64,000 nucleotides of DNA from NCBI GenBank assembly GCA_014529385.2, contig CM043946.1, positions 18,869,077-18,933,076 on the forward strand, read 5' to 3'. The first letter of the stretch is position 1, and each line of letters starts with the position of its first letter. Shown here piece by piece: positions 54,747-64,000 of the stretch. Made by a program: the position numbers and the translations under genes. The notes under the pieces are model-generated. The model saw only the letters and a list, made by a program, of their open reading frames with translations. It made no database searches and was not told where the DNA came from. This DNA comes from Adiantum capillus-veneris. Lineage: Eukaryota > Streptophyta > Polypodiopsida > Polypodiales > Pteridaceae.

Positions 54747-56940
54747 TGTACAACTTAGCTTCAACCTTATGATTTGCCAAAGAAGGCACCTTGAGCTTGT
54801 GGATTCAAGTGACAAGATTTGGTTGTAGCATCACTAGCACATTGTCTTAGGGTTATGGGCGCCCTCTCAACATCTACCCTTTTACAATGGTAGCCAACAA
54901 ACAGTAGCCAATGAATCACACGGACAAGCAACAAAACAACAACCTTCAATGAAACAAGTCACCTTATGAAGCTGAATGTGTTTGCCAAACCAAATTGGAG
55001 GAGAAGCATGAGCCTTTGGACACAAAATTGCACCCAAAACTACCAATTCATTGATGCTGGGGTAGATACAACAATGGTAGAAAGAATATCTTCTACTCAC
55101 ACTCACTCAACTAGCTCAAGCTTTTCTATGCACCAAAGTGATGGTGTATAGAAATATTTCTCTCTCCTTACAACCAAGATAGAACTGGCGTGTGCTATGC
55201 TCAATCTAGTGTGCAATGGTGTAGATATCCTTTTTCAAGGAGAGATGGGTTCTATTTATAGGTTTTTGGAAGCTTTGATTAGGATTAGTTCTAATGAATT
55301 TTATTGACAAAACAAGAGATTAGGAAATATTTTGATTTTTTATATAGGAGTTGGTCTTCCTTATCCCTTAAGCCACATGGATGTGGGCTCAAGGGGAAGA
55401 ATTATTGAGAGTGAAATGAGAGAGAGGTGAGTAACTTGGAGGTGCCTACTCTAGTAGATAGTAGAGGGTGCAATTTACAAGAAGGGTTAGTTGTTAGTGA
55501 TCATTAGAAAATGTTAGTGGCATATTTACAAAAGTGATGATGACTTGATTGTCGAGGAACCAAGGGTGAATGAGGTGGATGAGCTCTTGAGATTGATGAA
55601 ACCTCCAAGAATCATGAACTCACTCTTATGAAAATGACCGCCTGTTCTTCTTCTTCTTCTACTTCTGCTTCTTGCGCCGCCTTCACAGTTGATCTCCACG
55701 ATGAAGATGAGGATTATTGATGAAAAACCTTTGATTTATAGAGGTTATGTAAGGATAAAGTGCTAAAAATTCATGCCTTTTAGAGGAGTTAACATGAAAT
55801 TGTAATTTGGGGGTAGTAGAGAGCGGTATGAGAGCATATGTGTATGTAGAAGGCTATGGTGGTAAGAGGGGAAGGAGAGATGGTGAAGAAGGTGAGAGGG
55901 GCATGGAAGTATGTACATTTGAAAGGATGATGGAGAGGGATGAGTGTGTATGTGGGTGGGAGTGTGAAAATGTGATAGAAGAGTGAGAGGATGCTTGTGT
56001 GCATAGAATGGACAGACTGGGTCGCACCAAACAATTCACCAGAATTCGTGCTTTTCTCCAAAAATGCTGAAATATTTATGTAAAATAATTTCAACTCGGG
56101 AGCTTCATTTTGTATGTTGACAACTTGTGCTGATTCAGATGATAGAAGGGTGCCAAAATTTGCCCAAAAAGATGTGTATTGTGGGACCGCAAAGGTGCTT
56201 ATGTGGGACCCTTTTTGGTTGAATTCTCCTTATACATCCAAAGGTGAGCCCCCCATGAGCCATGCCATGACCTAAGGAATCCAAGTGACCCTTGCCACAT
56301 GCATGGATGATGAATTTTGAAGAATAAAAAACAATTGCACATGATAGACCTAGTGCTTGGATTTTTCCTAGCCCTTGTCTTTATGAGCACATGGTGTATG
56401 GAAAAAAATATGTGCAAGACCCATGAAGAAATATCATGATAGGAGTATTTTATTTTGTTGTTGGGTGAAAGAGGAAAATATGCAAGCGAGAAAATATTTA
56501 GTGAAAGTGAGTGACAATGTAGAAACAAATTTTGACTTCCACAAGGGTGCGGGATAAAATGCATGGGTTTATTTTGTAAAAATAAATATTATGGGATATG
56601 TACACACTAACATAGAAATATTTCATGCCATGAAAGGATGCAAAGAGATTTAGAAAAAATGCACACTTAGGTCTACATATTTACACAATTATTGAATAAA
56701 TTGAGAAAATAATGCTATGCTTAGGTCCTTTATAGGAAATATATTATACATGAATAGGACCATAATATTATACATGAATAGGACCATAATATTATACATG
56801 AATAGGACCCTTTCATATTACCCATGATAAAATATGACCATAGCCTTGATGTTTTTTTTATCTTTGTGCTGTTTTGATATTCTCTTTTTTGTTCTTTCTT
56901 TGTGTGTGTGAGTGCAAGAGAGAAAGAGTGGGGCTTCTTT
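54254..56940. other. No recognisable gene
   Basis: Sequence of unknown type with short frames only. A pure GA array lies at 54680-54742, and a CTT-rich stretch near 55645-55670. Nothing identifies a host gene. Confidence 0.5.
56743..56810. repeat. 24-bp tandem repeat, three copies
   Basis: The unit ATTATACATGAATAGGACC plus ATAAT is repeated three times, the last partial, with no substitutions. Confidence 0.95.
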
Positions 56941-56949
56941 GATTGCACT

Positions 56950-58920
56950 TCCTTCCAAACCTAGTTTTCATGGAATCTATGGTTTAACTCCTTCATCTAT
57001 TGGAGTTCTCTCACGAACTCTCACAGCCAAAAGCCCAATGCTTTCCTGGCAAGACCGCAAATTTCTCGACAACGTGTTATCATTGTTTAACCTGATGATA
57101 GAAATGCCTCTATCATTTTTGTGTCTACGCCACAATTCACAATCAAGAACTTGTCTATGTCCTAATGATCCACAGTAATTACATTGCAATTTGCTGCATA
57201 TTATTTTGACCTCTGTTCTAGTATCCCCAATTATTTTGGTTCTGAAACCTTATTTGAGGTGTAGATCCCTGATATCTCCTGTTAGCACCGTGAGGAGCTA
57301 CCACATTTACAACTGCCTCCCTCATTTTTTGAGTAATACACTCAGGTCTTCTTCCCCTGAAATCAAGATTATAATAGCAAATTTCATTTTCATGACCAAA
57401 TCTTTGACAAACCTGACAATATGGTTTTCTTGACATTTCAAACCAATTCATTCCACTTGTCTGTTAAGTTTCCTGAATGATTTTGTTGATTGCACTGCAG
57501 TTACTACTTCTTTTCCCTGCTTCTTTCCATTCTTTTGCTTACCCTTATCTTTCTTTTTCTTTTTCTTTTTCTATTTCTTTTCTAACCAATCTTCATCATC
57601 AGTATTAGTTTCCTCCTCAGTATCTTGATCTGAACCTTCATCTTCTGACTTTGACTCTTCTAACTCCAACTCTGAATCCTCAGTCTTCTTCTTCTTCTTT
57701 TCTTTAGTTATACCTTACCTCCATATCTTCTTTCAATAGATCTTGAAGTTGCTTCCACCAAATCAGTAAAATCCTCTGCATTTGCTAATGGCGATCTCCC
57801 TGCTACTGCACTTCTAAACTCCTTTTTGAGTCCCTTACAAAAGTAGTGTCCCAATTGCTCCATAGAATTCTGTTGTACTATCTCCAGTCTATTATTCAAT
57901 TTCTTAAATTCCAGTGTATAATCTTCAACCAACAAATCTTTCTGCTTCAATTTCCTCAACTTATTCAAAATGTCTTCATGTGTTTTATCCTCCCTGAACC
58001 TTAATAAAAATATCTGCCTCGAATCATGATAATCAGCAAAATATTCCATGCCATACTGCAAGAACCAATCCATGGCCTTACCCTACAATGATGCTATAAA
58101 ATTATCTTTCTTCACTACATCTGGATGTAACGCATATCCACTTTCAAACCACCTTTTGAAAATTGACCAACATGGCTGTCAACTTTTTTTTGTTGAACTT
58201 TTCCACACCCACTTTGGGAACTTTTGCAGCCATTGGAGGTATCGAAAGTGTTCTGAATACTCTTACCAAGAGTGGATTAAAAGGTAAAGTACATGTCCTT
58301 GATGGTACAAATTGCAATTATCTTCTTGCCCTTAAGATTGTCTGAGTTAGCACTACATTAACCAATTGTCCCAAAAGTGGGTCTTATATGGGAGGAGTTG
58401 TTTGTTGGCCTCCTTGGTTTGCACGTGGAGTCTTCTGTAGCATGTGTTTAGGTTCTTGCATTTCAGTCCCCGCCCCAACAATTTCTACTCCTGTAGAGCA
58501 AGCTCCCTTACCGGTTCTTCTTGGTTATCACTACCGGACTCTTCTTCATGTCTTCCCCTGGCAGAAAACTCTCCTCACTCTAAACCTTGTGCCATATGGG
58601 TGTTGTGGTAAATTGGACCCTTGTTGTGATCCACTCATGAATTTTTTATTCTCTTATGTCTTAAGTATTGTACCAACACTTTCCTTTCCTACAGACTATA
58701 ACATGACGGCAAATTGCATGTCCCAAAAGGTAAAAATGATGTAACTACCTTGTCAGCAATCGGAATTTTGATTTTCCTTGGAAGATTTGAGAAGAACTCC
58801 TCCAAGAACTTTGTTGCATATTCCTTAGACTCTTCCTACGCGGTTACCCAATTTGAGTATTCTTGTTGGTTGTCTATGTCAACCAACATATCATTTTCCT
58901 CCTGAATTCTTAAGTGCCAG
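56950..58920 (-). pseudogene. Ty3/gypsy-type gag relic with zinc knuckles
   Basis: On the minus strand, from 58915 a fragment reads DNQQEYSNWVTA and FLEEFFSNLPRKIKIP. The gag core is at 58073-57708 (DKTHEDILNKLRKLKQKDLL, YTLEFKKLNNRLEI, LGHYFCKGLKKEFRSAVAG). A Lys/Glu-rich linker follows. Then come one knuckle near 57420-57380 (CQVCQRFGHENEIC, C-x2-C-x4-H-x4-C) and another near 57185-57140 (CNYCGSLGHRQVLDC, with one extra residue). Several stops interrupt it. Pol is absent. Confidence 0.78.
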
Positions 58921-58941
58921 ATGGTTCAAGCTGAACTTGAA

Positions 58942-58959
58942 CCAATTGCAGGATCGCCA
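58942..58959 (-). other. Primer-binding site of the gag relic
   Basis: The minus strand reads TGGCGATCCTGCAATTGG, three bases after an LTR-type end (CCTAACA). The tRNA is not identified. Confidence 0.6.
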
Positions 58960-58962
58960 AAG

Positions 58963-59068
58963 TGTTAGGGACTCACAACCCTAATAGGTATTCAGTACAA
59001 GAAACATGCAGTATAAAGGAAAACGAGTACATGAGACTGCTCAGTTAATCACAAAACTACAAAGTATA
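58963..59068 (-). repeat. LTR fragment of the gag relic
   Basis: The plus strand starts TGTTAGGGACTCAC next to the PBS. The LTR is interrupted at 59069 by the start of another LTR, so only its terminal 106 bp is seen. Confidence 0.6.
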
Positions 59069-60002
59069 TGTTGGCGGATACGCCGCGACGGACGTCAGCA
59101 CAACCAGAACTCACCTAACAAGAATTGTCAGCTAAGGACGAAGCTCGGCCCGCAGGCACGTGGAAGCAAGCATAGGGTGTCAACCTACACTCGACTGACT
59201 ATTGACTACTTCCTACAGCGGTCTCTACCCAATGTCTAAGTTACAACCTACAAAAGTGTACAAGACGAGATTTCCTACAACGCTTCCATGAGCCAAATAC
59301 CCATCAGACGTTCTCGAAATGCTACGAAACTTGAGGGATATCCTATTAACACCAATAGGCCACTCTCCCTAAGGTCGGTGACCCAAAATCCTACCCAAAA
59401 ACACCCAGTGCAGAACCACGTAGGATGTTTGACAGGTTTTTTGCAGGTTGACGTTTATGAAAACTAAGATGCCTAATGTGTAGCTCTACTCAATATGAAT
59501 GCGTGGATATGCTGAAATGCAGAAACAAACACCGTATGCTTACCGAATCACTAGAAATAGTTCACGGGTCAATCTTGCGAAGCCGGCCGTACACATGCAA
59601 TGTAGGTGTTGACGCATAGCTCTTTTCGGGGGCAACACACTGTACTTCTCCGCACTCGATTTCGATCGCCAGTGTGCACGTAGCATCAAGATAAGCTCTC
59701 ACTCTCTCTCATACACAGAATATGCTTCTCACAGACACTTCATAAGAATGAACAAAGGGTTTTTTCATTAAGGTCAAAATTTGGTATATATACCTTCGAA
59801 ATACAAAACCTTATGTTCCAAAATAAAATCCTACTCAGTCTAATGGCAAAAGTAATATACAAAATTGGAAACTTTTGCAAGCCCCAAGTATTTACAAATG
59901 AGATTATAGGTTTTCTTAATTAGAGAATGACTACATAGGATTTCTTTCTTTTCTCATTTCGTCAGTCTTCAGTTGAGTGTAGCCGCCAGTCTTTAGCTAA
60001 CA
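59069..60002 (-). repeat. 3' LTR of the coiled-coil family
   Basis: On the minus strand it runs from TGTTAGCTAAAG at 60002 to CGCCAACA at 59069. The PPT (AGGAGGGGGGGAG) is at 60003-60015. It is 934 bp long and resembles the inverted LTR at 61806-62736 in length, in both ends and in the GTGTAGCTCTACTCAATG stretch. Confidence 0.88.
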
Positions 60003-60015
60003 CTCCCCCCCTCCT

Positions 60016-61805
60016 AGTTCATGTCGTCCCTGACATGATAGTAGAGTTGCTGCTTCAGTGGAGGCTGTCGTTCATCTTCAAAACAGACTCATACCGTGCA
60101 TGCTGGGCCACTAATGTAGGGCCAAATATATTTGTGTCGATGGTGAAGAAGCCGGTGTAGAAGGCTTCTTCAAAGGCCTGGAGATGGTATGAGGACAGGA
60201 ACATTATTCTTTGGTAGAGGGCATGTATTACCTCATGGGAAGGTTGAGCAGACAGTTCATAAGCACATCTATAAGTATCCTGGAAGAAGAATATGTTGTC
60301 TATGGCTTGTCTAGGTTTGAAGACCTCAAAGACTGCCAGAAGTGTTTTACATATTTTCCTGAGCATAATGCAAGAGAGGTCAGGTGAGCCAGTGAACAAT
60401 TTAATGGCGCCTGTTAGGATTTTCACCATGTATTGCTCACTCATTCTCTCCCCTGCCTTCAAGCCTGGCAGCTTCGGGTAATTGAGCCACGTGGGGTGGC
60501 TTCTCTTCAACAATTCATGTTCCTTCCAAGTCCGCATCCTTGGTAGAGGGAAAAAGCTGAGGTCGTCTCTGATCATTTTAGGCGCCTCTACCAAATGTAC
60601 TAATACTGTGGGTATTTAGTGAGCCATGCCTTCCTCCATCTTGGTTGAGAGTCTAGAATGAGTCTAACCCCTTCTGGTTTGGTGATGTCTTCATTGTACA
60701 GCGGCACTATGGGCTCCTCTTTAATCCTCTTGTTGATTGTAGCAGCCTCGTATTTTAGCAGAGGATACGGGAGAGAGGGTTGCAGCCATTCATGTCAAAT
60801 GACATTTGCGTCTAATTTTTGAATGGTCATTGACTTCAATATCCTCTGCTCCCACAACATTGCTTCTTTGGTAGTGTCTTTTTTGGCTGCTTCTATTGCT
60901 TTTTGTAGATTGTCTTCTTCTTCTTGTGTCAGATCCCGGGGCTCTGTAATGATCCCTCAGGAATTTTCTCTTGTATTGTTGTGTCCACTGGATCTGACAC
61001 ATTCTCTATATCAATTCCTTCCATAGAAGTCGGTCCATGACTTTGTTGATGTTCTTCACTTGTTTGGCTTTGACGTTTGTCTAGCTGCTTCTGTAGATTG
61101 TCTTTTGCTATCTGAGATTGTTCTGTCATGGATACTAATAGGTCATTGAGTTTTGCATTGACTCTATCAGCTTCTTCTAGCTTCTGTTTTACCTCATCCT
61201 TCTCTGTCTACAGCGTCTGTGTATTATCTTCTAGTCTTTTCTAAAGCTTCATCAATTCTGCTTTCACTGATTTGTTCTCATCTTCCAGTCTAATTTGTAT
61301 CACCATTGATCCCTCTGCCAGCATCACTCTCTGCCTCTTTTCATGCGTCAGCTCTTTTTGAAGTTGTATCATCTGTTCTTCAAACGCATCTCTATCTTGG
61401 CTAGTGCCAGTTGCAGCTGCAGTCCTTGCTCTACCCGGAGATGATCTCATCCTCTGAATCCTTTTCTCTTTTACTTTGATTTGATCCTTGAGTTCAATTA
61501 TCTCATCTTGGCTAGCTTCATGCAATATTTCAGCCTTGTACTTGGCCTCTTTCAGGCTCTCCACCTGTTTTGACTCTTCTGCCAACAGTAGGGTTAGCTC
61601 ATCCCTTTCCTTCTCCGCTTCAGAAAGAGCATTGCTGACTTTTTGATATTCTTCTTTAGAGTTTATTAGCTTGTGATTGATTTCTTGGTTTTGACTTTCT
61701 AACTCTTGACATTTCTGCAGTGCTGCTTCTAGTTTGGTTTGCATATGTGCTTGGCTGTGCAGCTTCTCCTGGTTTTGCTTCTGAAGTGTTTCCACTTTAG
61801 CTTTT
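60016..61805 (-). pseudogene. Coiled-coil protein gene of the LTR family
   Basis: From 61795 on the minus strand there is a heptad-rich segment of about 180 residues (ELESQNQEINHKL, DEIIELKDQIKVKEKRIQ, then RMRSSPGRARTAAATG). A stop follows at 61241-61243. A Gln/Ser-rich part (61129-60790) holds further short frames. The C-terminal domain (60594-60055) contains MRTWKEHELLKRSHPTWLN, YMVKILTGAIKLFTGS, ILRKICKTLLAVFE and FEEAFYTGFFTID. The same blocks occur at 35.2-36.8 kb, so both were conserved while the family was active. No gag or pol motif is recognised. The 5' end is cut by the plus-strand LTR at 61806. Confidence 0.65.
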
Positions 61806-62736
61806 TGTTAGAAGCTGGACACACCCCACGACATCTAACTACTCGATGGACTATTATTTTTGTAATTAGTCATTCATTGACAAAAACCCGATTTTTCACC
61901 TTGTAAATATTGGGACTTACAGAAGTTTCCAGATTGTATCCCAGTTTTGATAGTTAGATTGAGTAGATGGATGATTTTGGAACTTTAGGGTTTGAGAAGT
62001 TGTAAGGTATATATACCACTTTTTGACCTTAATGAAAAAACCTTTTGTCATTTTAAAACAAGTTTTTTTGTGAGTGAGCGTACTGTGTACGTGAGAGAGA
62101 GTGTGAGCTTTGTCTTGACGCTACGTGTGCTACGGTGGTCGGAATCGAGTGCGGAGAAGTGCAGCGTGTTGCCCCCGACTAGAGCTACAAGCCAATACCA
62201 ACATTGCGTGCGTACGGTCCGGCTTTGGGAGCTCCTTCTACGAGCTTCATCGGTTGTTTGGGTGAGCATACATTATCTGATTTCGCATTGCAACATATCC
62301 ACGCGTTCACATTGAGTAGAGCTACACATTAGGCACTTCAGATTTCTGAAACGAAGACCTGCAGATTTCGGCCAAACATCCTACGTGTTTCTGCACAGGG
62401 TGTTTTGGGCCGTGATTTTGGTTCATAGACCTTAGGGAGAGTGGCCTATAGGTATTAGTAGGGTCTCCTTCAAGTTCTATGGTGTTTCGAAAGTGTTTGA
62501 TGGGTGTTCGGCTCTAGCAAGCGTTGTAAGAAGCATCCTCTTTTGTTCTCTTGAAGACTGTGACTTAGACACTTGGTAGGGACCTCTGCAGGAATTAGTT
62601 AGGAGTCGGTCGAGTATAGGTTGACACCTTATGCTTGCTTCCACGCGCCCGCGGGTAGAGCTTCGTCCTTAGGTGACATTACTTGTTAGGTGAGTTCTCG
62701 CTGTGCTGACGTCCGTCGCGGCGTACCCGTCCAACA
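61806..62736 (+). repeat. 5' LTR of a plus-strand copy of the coiled-coil family
   Basis: It begins TGTTAGAAGCTGG and ends CGTCCAACA, 931 bp long, followed after one base by a PBS. It is inverted relative to 59069-60002. Confidence 0.88.
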
Positions 62737-62737
62737 T

Positions 62738-62755
62738 TGGCGCCGTTGTCGGGGA
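62738..62755 (+). other. Primer-binding site
   Basis: TGGCGCCGTTGTCGGGGA one base after the LTR end. It is a typical Athila/Tat-like PBS, usually assigned to tRNA-Asp. Confidence 0.9.
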
Positions 62756-64000
62756 CGAAACCTTAGGTAGGTGACCGAGACTAATCCTTGAGGATTGGGA
62801 TTTTTGGCTTGCCAAGAGTCTCGCTTTACATTTAGATAGGATCGGAGGGTGGAGGACTCTCTAGGTCTTAGAGGGAGTCTAGGAAGCGTGTGTCTGGCCT
62901 AGATCCTTCGACTTAGGTAGAGGAGGTAGACTTAGGTAGTTTTAGGTAGTAGTCGAGTTCTAGAGTAGGAGTGGGAGTGGTAGAAGCGGTGAGAGGAGAG
63001 CTTGAGAGTCCGGAGAGGCCAAAAAAGCAACCAAAAACACCATTATCACCATTTCTTCATGATAGGTAGGAGTAGAGTAAGTAGAGCATCATGATTCAGA
63101 TCTAGAGCATTTCATGCATGTACACTTGCTTGGTAGAATCATTACAAGTTTGTAAAAGACGCAAAAGTGTGGTTGAAATCCTAATTGAAGTCCAAAAGTT
63201 ACTGTGAGTGTTTCTGATAGGCCTACAGAGCATTAAGAGCATTCTTGTTAGAAAAAACTTTAATTTTAAGCTAGGAGACATCCTACGCGTAGGATGTCTA
63301 CAGGCCAATCTGGGAGGAATTTTGGGATTTTGAGTTGACCATTGTGTTCTGAAGGTAGGGTTTACCCTAATTTCAACTGGAAAGTGGAAATTTGGCCATC
63401 TCTTAACATGATAAGGCCAGATAGACTGAAATTGCTAGACATCCTACCCAATTAGTGCCAAAACATCAACTTGAAACCAAAACGATAAGATGGATGCATG
63501 AGTGTGTCTTGTATGATATATTGAGTGACTGAAAAAGGTTTCACCTCATTCGGGTAAGAAAATTGGGTTCAAAGTGGACTTTAGCACTTTTGACTGAAAA
63601 AGCAAAAACAGCTGAAGTTTGGGACTTTTGACATCCAAATCAAGATCTAAGCATACCACTGGGATACTGACATCAAGGGGAAGCTGTGGAACAAATCTGA
63701 GGTCAAACAAACCAAAAAGACATCCTACGCGTAGGATGTCTTCTAAGTGATTTGGAACTCCAAATTGAAATCTGAGTATACCAAGGTGACCAGCAGCTCA
63801 AGGAGAGCTTAAGTCTTGAGTTTCAAGCCAGTCTGATGAAAAAGACATCCTACACGTAGGATGTCTCATGCAAGAAAATGAAGCCATAATTTGACTTTGA
63901 GCATTGTAAGGTGTTATATAGCCTAAGGCAAGCCTGCTAGTCAATTTTGGTCCAATTTGGAGTTGATTGGACTGATCAACACCATCACCAGGCAGTCGGA
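62756..64000 (+). other. Leader of the plus-strand LTR element, with repeated palindromes
   Basis: Non-coding sequence after the PBS runs off the window. It contains 24-bp palindromes with arms AGACATCCTACG / CGTAGGATGTCT at 63276-63299 and 63718-63741 (perfect) and 63842-63865 (one central mismatch), plus a half copy at 63437-63447. No ORF of note is seen. Confidence 0.8.

Noticed and set aside
55645-55675. Short CTT-rich tract as a coding poly-Ser region
   Set aside because: There is no open frame of useful length around it. It is simple sequence.
63276-63865. Palindromes as restriction-site or integron-like attachment sites
   Set aside because: They lie in a plant LTR-element leader with irregular spacing. 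No recombinase or gene cassette is present.

Overview
This window looks like nuclear DNA from a seed plant, most likely a flowering plant. The evidence is an En/Spm (CACTA) transposon with plant-type Tnp2 and TnpA genes, spliceosomal GT-AG introns, a Tat-like Ty3/gypsy element with two RNase H domains, L1-like LINEs, tRNA-derived SINE-like units and many long CT, CA and GA microsatellites. I cannot name the species. I found no intact host gene, so I read the window as repeat-rich intergenic DNA built by nested insertions of different ages.

Layout. Positions 1-8.2 kb hold a tandem-repeat block, a SINE-like unit, a decayed minus-strand Tnp2 copy (2.4-4.56 kb), a LINE RT fragment (about 5 kb) and a diverged direct-repeat pair (5.5-7.0 kb). 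From 8.2 to 26.2 kb there is a nest of insertions. A minus-strand LINE relic is split by a copia-like LTR element (8862-24918). That element is split by a 12.4-kb CACTA element (9611-22049, TSD TAG), which is split by a second CACTA element of another family (12944-16692, TSD ATT). The innermost element carries a TnpA-like pseudogene and what looks like a captured fragment of a plant heavy-metal-associated (HMA/HIPP) gene. The 12.4-kb element keeps both of its divergent genes, tnpA (minus) and tnp2 (plus), in near-complete form around a palindromic minisatellite.

From 26 to 34 kb the sequence is mostly LINE fragments, SINE-like units, microsatellites and a duplicated unknown repeat. From 34.2 to 39.2 kb lies a minus-strand relic of a non-autonomous LTR family that encodes an unrecognised N-terminal domain, coiled coils and a conserved unrecognised C-terminal domain. 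A degenerate Tat-like Ty3/gypsy element begins at 39241. Its 3' LTR is cut at 49251 by a minus-strand LTR element that has one gag-position ORF and no pol (49252-54147).

From 54 to 57 kb little is recognisable. From 56.95 to 59.07 kb there is a gag relic with a PBS and an LTR end. From 59069 to the window end there are two oppositely oriented copies of the coiled-coil LTR family. The second copy (plus strand, LTR 61806-62736) runs off the window, and its leader contains repeated 24-bp palindromes. Diverged versions of these palindromes occur in the older copy at 38.6-39.0 kb.

The genes do not form a host pathway. The only apparent functional partnership is between tnpA and tnp2 of the 12.4-kb CACTA element, which could supply transposase to itself or relatives if its damaged splice donor and frameshift are tolerated.
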